DNA from: Bradyrhizobium diazoefficiens
GTDB taxonomy: Bacteria; Pseudomonadota; Alphaproteobacteria; Rhizobiales; Xanthobacteraceae
Direction: 5' to 3'
Assembly (NCBI RefSeq): GCF_016616235.1
Contig: NZ_CP067100.1
Span: 2,043,001-2,107,000 of the forward strand
DNA length: 64,000 nt
Below are positions 10,116 to 18,789 of this stretch, in pieces. The stretch's first letter is position 1. Each line of letters starts with the position of its first letter. Made by a program: the position numbers and the translations under genes. The notes under the pieces are model-generated. The model did no database searches. It saw only the letters and a list, made by a program, of their open reading frames with translations, and had not been told where the DNA came from.

Positions 10116-10135
10116 GGGAGAAATTGGAGAAACAC

Positions 10136-10741
10136 ATGCTCAGAGAAATCCGCCCCGCCATCGTCCTCTTGCTGGTCCTCACGGCCATCACGGGCCTGGC
10201 CTATCCGCTCGTGATGACCGCCATCGCCGGCGCGATCTTTCCCGCCAAAGCGCAAGGCAGCCTGATCGAGAAGGACGGCAGGGTGATCGGCTCCGCCCTG
10301 ATCGGGCAGGAGTTCAAAACCCAGCGATACTTCCACGGCCGCCCCTCGGCGACCTTGGCGCCCGACCCGAATGATCCGACCAAGACGGTGTCCGCGCCCT
10401 ACAACGCCGCCAACTCCGGCGGCTCCAATCTCGGCCCGACCAGCAAGGCGCTGGCCGACCGGCTGAAGGGGGACGTGAACAAGCTGAAGGCGGAAAATCC
10501 GAGCGCCGCCGTGCCCGTCGACCTGGTTACGACCTCGGCTAGCGGCCTCGACCCGGACATCTCGTTGGAAGCGGCGGAATTTCAGGTGCCGCGGGTGGCC
10601 AAGGCGCGGAATCTGTCGGACGATCGGGTCAAGCAGCTCGTGGCTTCCAACACCCAGGGCCGTCTGCTTGGACTGCTTGGCGAACCGCGGGTTAACGTGC
10701 TGGCATTGAACCTCGCACTCGATCGCGCCGCCGCGAAGTAG
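10136..10741 (+). CDS. kdpC: K+-transporting ATPase subunit KdpC
   Basis: 201 residues. KdpC is a single-pass membrane protein with a periplasmic domain that stabilises the complex and raises ATP affinity. The N-terminal helix [21 protein letters not shown] is followed by the family motifs [26 protein letters not shown] and the C-terminal [18 protein letters not shown]. The ATG at 10136 has GGAGA five bases upstream; a TTG four codons earlier lies inside that site and is rejected. Confidence 0.95.
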   Translation: MLREIRPAIVLLLVLTAITGLAYPLVMTAIAGAIFPAKAQGSLIEKDGRVIGSALIGQEFKTQRYFHGRPSATLAPDPNDPTKTVSAPYNAANSGGSNLGPTSKALADRLKGDVNKLKAENPSAAVPVDLVTTSASGLDPDISLEAAEFQVPRVAKARNLSDDRVKQLVASNTQGRLLGLLGEPRVNVLALNLALDRAAAK

Positions 10742-10781
10742 CGGTCTAGGCTCGCTGCGCCCGGATGGTTATATTGGCCTG

Positions 10782-13502
10782 ATGGTTCAACAGCGCCGCG
10801 ATCCCGAACAACGTCCGTCTCCCGAGGCGCTGCTGGAAGCCGCGCGCCGGGAGGAGAGCGCGAGCGGCAAGCTGAAGATCTTCGTCGGTGCCGCCCCCGG
10901 CGTCGGCAAGACCTATGAGATGCTGCAGAGCGCCCATGCCAGGCGCAAGGCCGGAATCGATGTCGTGGTCGGTTTCGTGGAAACCCATGGCCGCGCCGAA
11001 ACCGAGGCGCTGGTGAATGGGCTCGAAGCAATACCGCGCAAGAGGCTCGACCATCGCGGCCAGATCATCGAGGAGATGGACCTCGACGCTGTGATCGCGC
11101 GGCGGCCGCAGATCGCGGTGGTCGACGAGCTCGCCCACACCAATACGGCCGGCAGCCGCCATCCCAAGCGTTATCTCGACGTCGAGGAGCTGCTCTCCCA
11201 CGGCATCGACGTCTACACCGCTGTCAATATCCAGCACATCGAGAGCCTCAACGACATCGTCGCCCAGATCACCCATGTGCGGGTGCGCGAGACGGTGCCG
11301 GACTCGATTTTCGATCGCGCCGAGGCCATCGAGCTGATCGACCTCACGCCCGACGATCTGATCCAGAGGCTCAAGGAAGGCAAGGTCTACGTCCCCAAGC
11401 AGGCCGAGCGGGCGCTGGAGCATTATTTCTCGCCGGGCAATCTGACCGCCCTGCGCGAGCTGGCGCTGCGGCGCACGGCCGAGCGGGTCGACGAGCAGCT
11501 GCTCACCCACATGCAGGCGAACGCGATTCCCGGTCCCTGGGCCGCGGGCGAGCGCATCCTGGTCTGCGTCAGCGAGGATCCGCGCGCAGCTGGCCTTGTT
11601 CGCTACACCAAGCGGCTGGCCGACCGGCTGCATGCGCCGTTCACCGCGATCTCGATCGAGACGCGCCGCTCGCTCCAGCTCTCGGACGAGGAGCGCGACC
11701 GGCTCGCCGATACCCTGCGGCTCGCGGAATCGCTCGGCGGTGAAGCGCTGACGATTCCCGCCGTCGGCCGCCGCATCGCGGACGACGTGATCAATTTCGC
11801 GCAGGGCAATAACGTCACCCAGATCGTGATCGGCAAGTCGACGCGCTCGCGCTGGTTCGAGATGACGCGCGGATCCGTCGTGCACGATCTGGTTCGCCGT
11901 GCCGGCAATATCAGCGTTCACGTCATCCCCGGCGATGAGCTGTCCGGAGAGCCCGCGAAGACGTCGGTGCAGACCGCCGCCCGATCCGAGCCGTTCGATC
12001 CGCTGCCTTATCTCAAGGCGCTCGGCATCGTTCTGGTCGGCCTCGGCGCCGCCGAGCTGATTCAGCCGAGATTCGGCATCGAGAACGTGGATCTCGTGCT
12101 GCTGACGGCGGTGGTAGCTGTCGCCGTCCGTTACGGCCTGTGGCCGTCGCTGCTTGCGACGGTCGCTGCCTCGCTGTCCTACAACTTCTTCTTCCTGCCG
12201 CCGATTTACACCTTCACGATCACTGATCCGACCAATGTCGCCGCCTTCGTCCTGTTCATGGCAGTGGCGATGATTGTCTCGAATGTCGCGGCGCGCGTGC
12301 GCACGCAGGCCGACACTGCGATCGGCCGCATCAGGACCACCGAGCAGCTCTATGCGTTCAGCCGCAAGCTCGCCGGCACCGCTACCCTCGACGACGTGTT
12401 GTGGGCGTCGGCCTATCAGATTGCGCTGATGCTGAGGGTGCGCGTCGTGCTGCTGCTGCCGGACGACGGCCTGCTCACGGTGAAATCGGGCTATCCGCCG
12501 GAGGACCAGCTCGACCAGGCCGACCTTGCCGCGGCAAACTGGGCCTGGAGCAACGATCGCCCGGCCGGCCGCGGCTCGGACACCTTGCCGGGCGCCAAGC
12601 GGCTGTTCCTGCCGATGCGCACGGGGCGCGGCCCGATCGGCGTCATCGGGATCGACAATGACCGCACCGGCCCGCTGCTGACGCCGGACCAGCGCCGGCT
12701 GCTCGACGCGCTGGTCGACCAGGGCGCGCTCGCGATCGAGCGCGTGCTGTTGGTCGAGGACATGGACCGCGTCAAGCGCACCATCGAATCCGAGCGGCTG
12801 CGCGCGGCGCTGCTCACCTCGATCTCGCACGACCTGAAGACGCCCCTCGCCTCGGTGTTGGGTGCGGCCTCGACCATGCGCGATCTCGCCGGTGCGTTGT
12901 CCGACACCGAGAAGCACGATCTGCTCGCCACCGTGATCGACGAATCCGAGCGGCTCAACCGTTTTATCGCCAATCTGCTCGACATGACCAAGCTCGAATC
13001 CGGCGCCATCGTGCCCAACACGGCGCTGCATGATCTCGGCGAGATCGTCGGCAGCGCGCTCAGGCGCGCGAGCAAGATCCTGACCGCCCACAAGATGGAG
13101 CTGGTGTTGGCCGCCGACCTGCCGATGCTCCAGCTCGACGCCGTGTTGTTCGAGCAGGTGCTGTTCAATCTGCTCGACAACGCCGCAAAATATTCACCCG
13201 CCGACACCACGATCTCGATCCGCAGCCGGCGCGAGCGGGATCAGGTGGTGCTGGAGATCGCCGACGAAGGCGCCGGCATTCCGCCCGATGAGCTCGAGAG
13301 CGTGTTCGACAAGTTCTATCGGGTGCACAAGGGCGACCATGTCCGGCCCGGCACCGGGCTCGGGCTTGCTATCTCCCGCGGCTTCGTCGAAGCGATGGGC
13401 GGCACGGTCTCGGCTGCCAGCCGCAGCGACCGCAGCGGCGCCGTGCTCATCATCCGTCTGCCCGTTCCGGCACAGACCTCCGCATTGGACACCGCCGCAT
13501 GA
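10782..13502 (+). CDS. kdpD: potassium sensor histidine kinase KdpD
   Basis: 906 residues. KdpD senses low potassium or osmotic stress and phosphorylates KdpE. Domain order: an N-terminal KdpD domain with Walker A GAAPGVGKT (residues 36-44) and VDELAHTN, a universal-stress-protein-like domain (about 250-380), a block of four transmembrane helices (about 405-505, containing YNFFFLPPIYTFTI), a GAF-like domain, a HisKA domain with phosphorylated His683 in SISHDLKTP, and a HATPase domain with NLLDNAAKY and GTGLGLAI. The gene starts 40 bases after kdpC and its stop overlaps the kdpE start (ATGA). Confidence 0.96.
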   Translation: MVQQRRDPEQRPSPEALLEAARREESASGKLKIFVGAAPGVGKTYEMLQSAHARRKAGIDVVVGFVETHGRAETEALVNGLEAIPRKRLDHRGQIIEEMDLDAVIARRPQIAVVDELAHTNTAGSRHPKRYLDVEELLSHGIDVYTAVNIQHIESLNDIVAQITHVRVRETVPDSIFDRAEAIELIDLTPDDLIQRLKEGKVYVPKQAERALEHYFSPGNLTALRELALRRTAERVDEQLLTHMQANAIPGPWAAGERILVCVSEDPRAAGLVRYTKRLADRLHAPFTAISIETRRSLQLSDEERDRLADTLRLAESLGGEALTIPAVGRRIADDVINFAQGNNVTQIVIGKSTRSRWFEMTRGSVVHDLVRRAGNISVHVIPGDELSGEPAKTSVQTAARSEPFDPLPYLKALGIVLVGLGAAELIQPRFGIENVDLVLLTAVVAVAVRYGLWPSLLATVAASLSYNFFFLPPIYTFTITDPTNVAAFVLFMAVAMIVSNVAARVRTQADTAIGRIRTTEQLYAFSRKLAGTATLDDVLWASAYQIALMLRVRVVLLLPDDGLLTVKSGYPPEDQLDQADLAAANWAWSNDRPAGRGSDTLPGAKRLFLPMRTGRGPIGVIGIDNDRTGPLLTPDQRRLLDALVDQGALAIERVLLVEDMDRVKRTIESERLRAALLTSISHDLKTPLASVLGAASTMRDLAGALSDTEKHDLLATVIDESERLNRFIANLLDMTKLESGAIVPNTALHDLGEIVGSALRRASKILTAHKMELVLAADLPMLQLDAVLFEQVLFNLLDNAAKYSPADTTISIRSRRERDQVVLEIADEGAGIPPDELESVFDKFYRVHKGDHVRPGTGLGLAISRGFVEAMGGTVSAASRSDRSGAVLIIRLPVPAQTSALDTAA

Positions 13503-14188
13503 GTGCCGCCCCGATCAAAGTTCTGGTCATCGACGACGAGCCGCCGATCCGCAAATTACTGCGGTTGGGGCTCTCGACGCAGGGCTACGAGATCCTCGAC
13601 GCGTCGAACGGCAAGATCGCGCTGGAGAAGCTTGCCGAGGAGCCGGCGTTGATCATCCTCGATCTCGGCCTGCCCGACATCCAGGGCCACGAGCTACTGC
13701 GTACCATCCGTGCCCGCAACGAGGGCGTGCCGATCGTGGTGCTGTCGAGCCGCGGCGACGAGGCCGGCAAGGTGCAGGCGCTCGATCTCGGCGCCGACGA
13801 TTACCTCACGAAGCCCTTCGGCATGGACGAACTCTTGGCGCGCCTGCGCGCCGCGCTGCGGCACCAGCTCCAGGTTCAGGGCGAGCGCCCGGTGTTCCGC
13901 GCCGGCGATCTCTCCGTCGATCTCGTCCGCCGTATCGTCAAGGTTGGCGAGCGCGACATCAAATTGTCGCCGAAGGAGTACGATTTGCTGCGCGTGCTGG
14001 TCCAGCACGCCGGCAAGGTGCTGACCCATCGCTTCCTGCTCAAGGCGCTCTGGGACGAATTGACCGATGCGCAATATCTGCGCGTTTACGTTCGCCAGCT
14101 CCGCCAGAAGATCGAAGCCGATCCGGAGCGCCCGCAATATGTGCTGACCGAGACGGGGATCGGGTACCGGCTTAAGGTGGGGGATTGA
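13499..14188 (+). CDS. kdpE: response regulator KdpE
   Basis: 229 residues, OmpR family. The receiver domain has the acidic pair DDE (12-14), phosphoacceptor Asp55 in ILDLGLPD and Lys105 in YLTKPFG. The C-terminal winged helix has the OmpR-type motifs LSPKEYDLLRVL and YVRQLRQKIE. Phosphorylated KdpE activates kdp transcription, so this operon probably regulates itself. The four-base overlap with kdpD indicates translational coupling. Confidence 0.96.
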   Translation: MSAAPIKVLVIDDEPPIRKLLRLGLSTQGYEILDASNGKIALEKLAEEPALIILDLGLPDIQGHELLRTIRARNEGVPIVVLSSRGDEAGKVQALDLGADDYLTKPFGMDELLARLRAALRHQLQVQGERPVFRAGDLSVDLVRRIVKVGERDIKLSPKEYDLLRVLVQHAGKVLTHRFLLKALWDELTDAQYLRVYVRQLRQKIEADPERPQYVLTETGIGYRLKVGD

Positions 14189-14192
14189 TTAG

Positions 14193-14301
14193 CCGTCGTT
14201 CCGGGGCGATGCGAAGCATCGAACCCGGAACATCGAGAATCCCCGGTGCGCAATTGCGCACCTGAGGTTCGCCTCTTCGACGCGCCCCCGGAATGACGGC
14301 G
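14193..14301. repeat. palindromic repeat between convergent kdpE and ku
   Basis: The left end CGTCGTTCCGGGGC and right end GCCCCCGGAATGACG are inverted copies. Inside are two smaller hairpins, GCGATGCGAAGCATCG and GGTGCGCAATTGCGCACC. It occupies the whole gap between kdpE and ku and may terminate transcription from both sides. The ends resemble those of the repeat at 18019-18112. Confidence 0.82.
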
Positions 14302-14305
14302 CTCG

Positions 14306-15184
14306 CTAGCCTGCCTTGCGATGCCGCGCCGTCGAGCGGTGTGCCTTCTTCGCGGCTTGCCGTCGCCCGGTCGCGCGCCGCGCGTGGGATTTCGCCGCGG
14401 TCTTCTTTCCGCCCTTGAGGCTCTGCTTCAGCGCATCCATCAAGCTGACGACGTTGCTCGGCCGCTCCTCCCGCGCCGGCAGCTCGATAGTCTTGCCGCT
14501 GGCCTTCCGCTTCACCAGCGCCTTCAGCGCGGTCTCGTAGTCGTCCTTGAATTTGCTGGGGTCGAAATGTGCGGCCTTGGTGTGCAGGATGTGGCCGGCG
14601 AGCTCGACCATGTCCTTCGTGATCTTCGGACTCTTGATATCGTCAAAGAACTCGGTCTCGTCGCGCAGCTCGTAGGGAAAGCGTAGCGTAGTGCCGAGCA
14701 GGCCCTTGCCGAGCGGCTCGATCGCGATGATGTGCTCGCGGTTGGTCAGCACGATCTTGGCGAGCGCCACGCGATCCTGGTCCTTCATGGCGTCGCGGAT
14801 CACCGCAAAGGCGTCGACCGCCGCCTTGCCGTCGGGCGCGATGTAATAGGGATGGTTGAGATAGCGCTGGTCGATCTCCTCGCTCGGCACGAAGCTCTCG
14901 ATGTCGATGGTGTGGTTGCTCTCGATCTGGACGGCTTCGAGTTCCTCCGGTTCGATCTCGACGTATTTTCCCTTGCGCAGCTCGTAGCCGCGGCCCTTCT
15001 GGTCGCTCTCGACGACGTCGCCGGTCTCGGAATCCACCATCTGCTGCTTGAGCCGATTGCCTGTTTCGCGGTTGATCAGGTGAAATCGCGTCTTCTCGGC
15101 CGCCGTCGTCGCCGGGTAGAGCACGACCGGGCAGCTGACCAGTGACAGCTTCAACGTTCCCTTCCAATAGGCGCGCGGGGCCAT
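14306..15184 (-). CDS. ku: non-homologous end joining protein Ku
   Basis: 292 residues from the ATG at 15184, which has GGAG just upstream. Bacterial Ku is a homodimer that rings DNA double-strand ends and recruits LigD. The Ku core starts [19 protein letters not shown] and continues with [15 protein letters not shown] and [19 protein letters not shown]. The C-terminal tail (about the last 45 residues) is very rich in Lys, Arg and Ala, the usual DNA-binding extension. A longer open frame upstream runs into the ligD promoter and is not coding. It diverges from ligD. Confidence 0.96.
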   Translation of the reverse strand: MAPRAYWKGTLKLSLVSCPVVLYPATTAAEKTRFHLINRETGNRLKQQMVDSETGDVVESDQKGRGYELRKGKYVEIEPEELEAVQIESNHTIDIESFVPSEEIDQRYLNHPYYIAPDGKAAVDAFAVIRDAMKDQDRVALAKIVLTNREHIIAIEPLGKGLLGTTLRFPYELRDETEFFDDIKSPKITKDMVELAGHILHTKAAHFDPSKFKDDYETALKALVKRKASGKTIELPAREERPSNVVSLMDALKQSLKGGKKTAAKSHARRATGRRQAAKKAHRSTARHRKAG

Positions 15185-15213
15185 TCCATTCTCCAGTGAT
15201 TCCAAGGCGTTTT

Positions 15214-15246
15214 GGAACCCCAACCGCCCGGTGGGGTTTTGGTTCC
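15214..15246. promoter_or_regulatory. overlapping divergent sigma-EcfG-type promoters (ku/ligD)
   Basis: On the plus strand GGAAC (15214-15218) is followed after 16 bases by GGTT (15235-15238). On the minus strand GGAAC (complement of 15242-15246) is followed after 16 bases by GGTT (complement of 15222-15225). Both match the alphaproteobacterial general-stress consensus GGAAC-N16/17-CGTT with one change in the -10. The two promoters interlock as a near-perfect palindrome. The predicted transcripts would reach ku about 30 bases and ligD about 55 bases downstream. Confidence 0.65.
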
Positions 15247-15300
15247 GGGCGGGACTTTTGCCGTGATAGGCTGAATGCCGAAAGAGAAGCGGGACTGGTC

Positions 15301-18006
15301 GTGCTGCAAAAACTCTCCACTTACCGAAAGAAGCGTGACTTCGAGAAGACGCCGGAGCCGTCGGGCAAGGCAGCAGTGGCGCCGTCCGAACAGCGACGTT
15401 TCGTGATCCAGAAGCATGACGCAACGCGGCTGCACTACGACCTCAGGCTCGAATTCGACGGCGTCTTCAAGTCTTGGGCGGTGACGAAGGGGCCCTCGCT
15501 CGATCCCCACGACAAGCGGCTGGCGGTCGAGGTCGAGGACCACCCGCTCGATTACGGCGATTTCGAAGGCACGATTCCGGAAGGCCAGTATGGCGGCGGC
15601 ACGGTGATGCTGTGGGACCGCGGCACATGGGAATCGGACGATCCGGAAGGCGGCTTTAAGAAGGGCGATCTCAAGTTCACCCTGCATGGCGACAAGCTGC
15701 ACGGCAGCTGGGTGCTGGTGCGCATGCGCAATCGCGGCGGCGAAAAGCGCACCAATTGGCTGCTGATCAAGCACCGCGACGAATATGCCCGCGAGGGCGC
15801 CGACAACGACATTCTCGACCAGGACAAGTCGGTCGCCTCCGGTCGTGCGATGGAGCAGATCGCCGAGGGCAAGGGCCGCGCGCCGAAACCGTTCATGCTG
15901 GCGAAGGGAGCCAAGGCGGATGCAGTCTGGCAGTCCAACCGCGCCGAGGAGACGAAAGGGCACACCATCAAGCCGGCGCCGCGCGCGGCGCTGAAGAGCG
16001 CGACGACTGCAAAGGGCAAGACTGCAAAGAGCAAGACCGCCAAGAAAAAAGCCACGAGCGCGACGGCCGCCAAAGAGGTCGCGGAGATGCCTGACTTCGT
16101 CGCGCCGCAGCTCTGCACCTCGATCGAGCGCCCGCCGGCCGGCGATGGCTGGTGCCACGAGATCAAGTTCGACGGTTACCGCGTGCAGCTCCGGGTCGAG
16201 AGCGGCAAGGCAACGCTGAAGACGCGCAAGGGCCTCGACTGGACCGACAAGTTCGCTTCGATCGCGAAGGAGGCAGGCTCGCTGCCGGACGTGATGATCG
16301 ATGGCGAAATCATCGCGCTCGACCACAACGGCGCGCCGAATTTTTCTTCGCTCCAGGCTGCACTGTCGGACGGCAACACCGAAGACCTGATCTTCTTCGC
16401 GTTCGACCTGCTGTTCGCCGGAGGGCTCGATTACCGCGGCCTGCCACTCGGCGAACGCAAGGCACGGCTCAAGGAGCTGCTGGAAGCGCGCAAGCGAAAG
16501 TCGACCCAGATCCGCTATGTCGAGCATTTCGAGAGCGGCGGCGACGCCGTGCTGCAATCGGCCTGCAAGCTCGAGCTCGAGGGCGTGGTGTCGAAGAAGC
16601 TGGATGCGCCCTATCGCTCCGGCCGCACCGAGAGCTGGACCAAGGCCAAATGCCGGGCCGGCCATGAGGTCGTGATCGGCGGCTACAAGACCACCAGCGG
16701 CAAATTCCGCTCGCTGATGGCCGGCGTGCATCGCGGCGATCATCTCGCCTTCGTCGGCATGGTCGGCACCGGTTTCGGCGCCGACAAGGTCAAGCGCATC
16801 ATGCCGTCACTGAAGGCAATGGAGGCCAAGACCAGTCCGTTCGGCGGCAAGAACGCGCCAAAGAAGACGCGCGACGTGCACTGGCTGAAGCCGGAGCTCG
16901 TCGCCGAGATCGAGTTCGCGGGCTTCACCGCCGACGGCAATATCCGCCAGGCCGCTTTCAAGGGGCTGCGGCAGGACAAGCCGGCCGAGGAGGTCGAGGC
17001 GGAAACACCCGTCGATACCGAGCTCGCTGAACCCGCGGCCAAGGCGAAGCCGCGCGCCAAGGCGAAGACCGCCCGTCAGCCGAAGCAGAATGCCCAAAAC
17101 GCCGAAGTCATGGGCGTCGTCATCTCGAAGCCCGACAAGGAGCTCTGGCCCGACGACGGCGAGAGCGAGCCCGTCACCAAGCTGGATCTTGCGCGTTATC
17201 TCGAAGCGGTCGGCGAGTGGATGATCGTGCACCTCAAGGGCCGGCCATGCTCGCTGATACGCGCCCCCGACGGTATCAAGGGTGAGTGTTTCTTCCAGCG
17301 CCATGCCATGCAGGGAACCTCGAACCTGCTGGAGCTCGCGCGCGTCTCCGGCGATCGCAAGCCATACTTGCAGATCGATCGCATCGAGGGACTCGCGGCC
17401 GTGGCGCAGATCGGCGGCGTCGAACTGCATCCCTGGAATTGTGCGCCTTATGCCTATGACACGCCGGGCCGTCTGGTGTTCGATCTCGACCCGGCACCGG
17501 ATGTCGATTTCGCCGAGGTGGTCGAGGCCGCCAAGGAGATGCGGCAGCGGCTGACTGACATCGGCATGGACAGCTTTTGCAAGACCACCGGCGGCAAGGG
17601 CCTGCACGTCGTGGTGCCGCTGCTCTACGGCGCGCGCGACAAGGTGAGCTGGAAGGAGGCCAAGGCGTTCGCGCAGGGCGTGTGCCAGTGGATGGCGGAC
17701 GATGATCCCGAGCGCTATCTGCTCAACATGTCGAAGAAGCTGCGCAAGGGAAAGATCTTCCTGGATTACTTACGCAACGACCGCATGTCGACCGCGGTCG
17801 CACCGCTGTCGCCGCGTGCGCGCGCGGGCGCCACCGTCTCGATGCCTGTCACATGGACACAGGTGAAGAGCGACCTCGATCCGAAGAAATACACGATGCG
17901 GACGGTGCCGGGCCTGCTGGCGCGATCGAAGGCGTGGGAGGGTTATGACGATGCGGCCGCGCCGATCAAGACGGCGATCAAGAAGCTTGCGGGGAAAAGG
18001 AAGTAG
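15301..18006 (+). CDS. ligD: multifunctional NHEJ DNA ligase LigD (PE-LIG-POL)
   Basis: 901 residues from a GTG at 15301; no other usable start lies downstream of the predicted promoter. LigD processes and seals double-strand breaks held by Ku. Domain order: a 3'-phosphoesterase (about 30-180, with His39, His45 and His81 in the expected spacing, and [17 protein letters not shown]), a Lys/Ala-rich linker, an ATP-dependent ligase with nucleotidyl Lys289 in EIKFDGYR, and a C-terminal primase-like polymerase with Asp728 and Asp730 in VFDLDPAPD and [13 protein letters not shown]. This is the same order as in Pseudomonas LigD. All three active sites look intact. Confidence 0.95.
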   Translation: MLQKLSTYRKKRDFEKTPEPSGKAAVAPSEQRRFVIQKHDATRLHYDLRLEFDGVFKSWAVTKGPSLDPHDKRLAVEVEDHPLDYGDFEGTIPEGQYGGGTVMLWDRGTWESDDPEGGFKKGDLKFTLHGDKLHGSWVLVRMRNRGGEKRTNWLLIKHRDEYAREGADNDILDQDKSVASGRAMEQIAEGKGRAPKPFMLAKGAKADAVWQSNRAEETKGHTIKPAPRAALKSATTAKGKTAKSKTAKKKATSATAAKEVAEMPDFVAPQLCTSIERPPAGDGWCHEIKFDGYRVQLRVESGKATLKTRKGLDWTDKFASIAKEAGSLPDVMIDGEIIALDHNGAPNFSSLQAALSDGNTEDLIFFAFDLLFAGGLDYRGLPLGERKARLKELLEARKRKSTQIRYVEHFESGGDAVLQSACKLELEGVVSKKLDAPYRSGRTESWTKAKCRAGHEVVIGGYKTTSGKFRSLMAGVHRGDHLAFVGMVGTGFGADKVKRIMPSLKAMEAKTSPFGGKNAPKKTRDVHWLKPELVAEIEFAGFTADGNIRQAAFKGLRQDKPAEEVEAETPVDTELAEPAAKAKPRAKAKTARQPKQNAQNAEVMGVVISKPDKELWPDDGESEPVTKLDLARYLEAVGEWMIVHLKGRPCSLIRAPDGIKGECFFQRHAMQGTSNLLELARVSGDRKPYLQIDRIEGLAAVAQIGGVELHPWNCAPYAYDTPGRLVFDLDPAPDVDFAEVVEAAKEMRQRLTDIGMDSFCKTTGGKGLHVVVPLLYGARDKVSWKEAKAFAQGVCQWMADDDPERYLLNMSKKLRKGKIFLDYLRNDRMSTAVAPLSPRARAGATVSMPVTWTQVKSDLDPKKYTMRTVPGLLARSKAWEGYDDAAAPIKTAIKKLAGKRK

Positions 18007-18018
18007 GTCCTTCCCAAA

Positions 18019-18112
18019 ACGTCGTTTCGGGCTGCGCGATAGCGCAGACCCGGAATCCAGAGGTTTGTGGCGCGAGATTCCGGGGTCGCGCTTGCGCGCG
18101 CCCCGGAATGAC
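18019..18112. repeat. palindromic repeat downstream of ligD
   Basis: The left arm (GTCGTTTCGGGCTGCGCGATA...CCGGAATCCAG) and right arm (GAGATTCCGGGGTCGCGC...CCCCGGAATGAC) are imperfect inverted copies, each with its own GC-rich hairpin. It lies between convergent ligD and the DUF3309 gene. The outer ends match those of the repeat at 14193-14301. Confidence 0.82.
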
Positions 18113-18122
18113 TGCTGTGTCG

Positions 18123-18287
18123 TTAGATCCGTCCCATCAGCAACAATATCAGCAGAATGATGATGACGAGCCCGAGGCCGCCGCCGCCGTAATACCCGGT
18201 GCCGTAAAACGGCCCGCCGCCGATGCCGCTGAAACCGCCGAGCAGGGCGATGACCAAAATGATCAGAATGATCGTACCGATTGACAT
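18123..18287 (-). CDS. DUF3309 family small membrane protein
   Basis: 54 residues with an excellent ribosome binding site (GGAGGAG, seven bases before the ATG). Two hydrophobic helices, GTIILIILVIALLGGF at the start and LGLVIIILLILLLMGRI at the end, flank a Gly/Tyr-rich loop with PFYGTGYYGGGG. This layout, ending in LLLMGRI, is the signature of DUF3309. Function is unknown; members are frequently stress-inducible in rhizobia. It stands alone, divergent from the next gene. Confidence 0.85.
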   Translation of the reverse strand: MSIGTIILIILVIALLGGFSGIGGGPFYGTGYYGGGGLGLVIIILLILLLMGRI

Positions 18288-18349
18288 GCGAATCTCCTCC
18301 AGCCCTTTTGATCAAAGGGTCGTTTGCACCTGTCCCGTCGTGCGGGGGC

Positions 18350-18374
18350 AACTTGCCGCAGGTTTTAAAGTTCC
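18350..18374 (-). promoter_or_regulatory. candidate sigma-EcfG promoter for the DUF3309 gene
   Basis: Read on the minus strand, GGAAC (complement of 18370-18374) is followed by 16 bases and AGTT (complement of 18350-18353), one mismatch from GGAAC-N16/17-CGTT. It sits about 60 bases before the start codon. The match is short, so chance occurrence is possible. Confidence 0.4.
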
Positions 18375-18469
18375 GGTTGCGAACGGCGTCCCTGGTCTCA
18401 GTTGTGAGTGGAACCTTTGTCGTTTTGGGCGGCTCTCTCATTGAGAATCAATCAGAAGGGGGCACGACC

Positions 18470-18787
18470 ATGTCAGCACCGCTCGTCGTTTCCATTCCGC
18501 ATCGCCTCGGCCGCGAGGAGGCGGTGCGCCGGCTCAAGAGCGGTCTCGGCCGCGCCGCCGCGAGCATTCCGGTGATGCAGGTCGAGGAGGAGCGCTGGAG
18601 CGGCGACACTCTGGCCTTCCGCATCCGCGCGCTCGGGCAGATCGCGACCGGGCAGGTCGACGTCGCCGACGATCATGTCAAGGTCGAGGTGGTGCTGCCC
18701 TGGCTGTTGCAGCGTTTCGCCGAGATGGCGCAGGCGACCATCAAAAAGCGCGGCCAGCTGCTGCTGACCAAGGACGGAGGAAAGTAG
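18470..18787 (+). CDS. polyhydroxyalkanoic acid system family protein
   Basis: 105 residues from an ATG preceded by AAGGGGG. The pattern VSIPHRLGREEAVRRL near the start, GDTLAFRIRALGQIATGQVDV in the middle and a C-terminal QRGQLLLTK-like end (KKRGQLLLTKDGGK) matches the small PHA-granule-region family (PF09650). Members are found near polyhydroxyalkanoate genes in some bacteria; no such genes are visible here, and the biochemical role is unknown. It converges with treY, leaving two bases between the stops. Confidence 0.75.
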   Translation: MSAPLVVSIPHRLGREEAVRRLKSGLGRAAASIPVMQVEEERWSGDTLAFRIRALGQIATGQVDVADDHVKVEVVLPWLLQRFAEMAQATIKKRGQLLLTKDGGK

Positions 18788-18789
18788 CC

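Noticed and set aside
10746..13091. A long open frame of about 780 codons antisense to kdpD
   Set aside because: High GC content leaves antisense frames open; the translation is rich in Arg, Gly and Asp without recognisable motifs, and kdpD itself is a clear gene.
15142..15300. An N-terminal extension of LigD reaching over the ku start
   Set aside because: It would lie upstream of the predicted promoter, overlaps ku, and has no resemblance to the phosphoesterase domain; the GTG at 15301 fits better.
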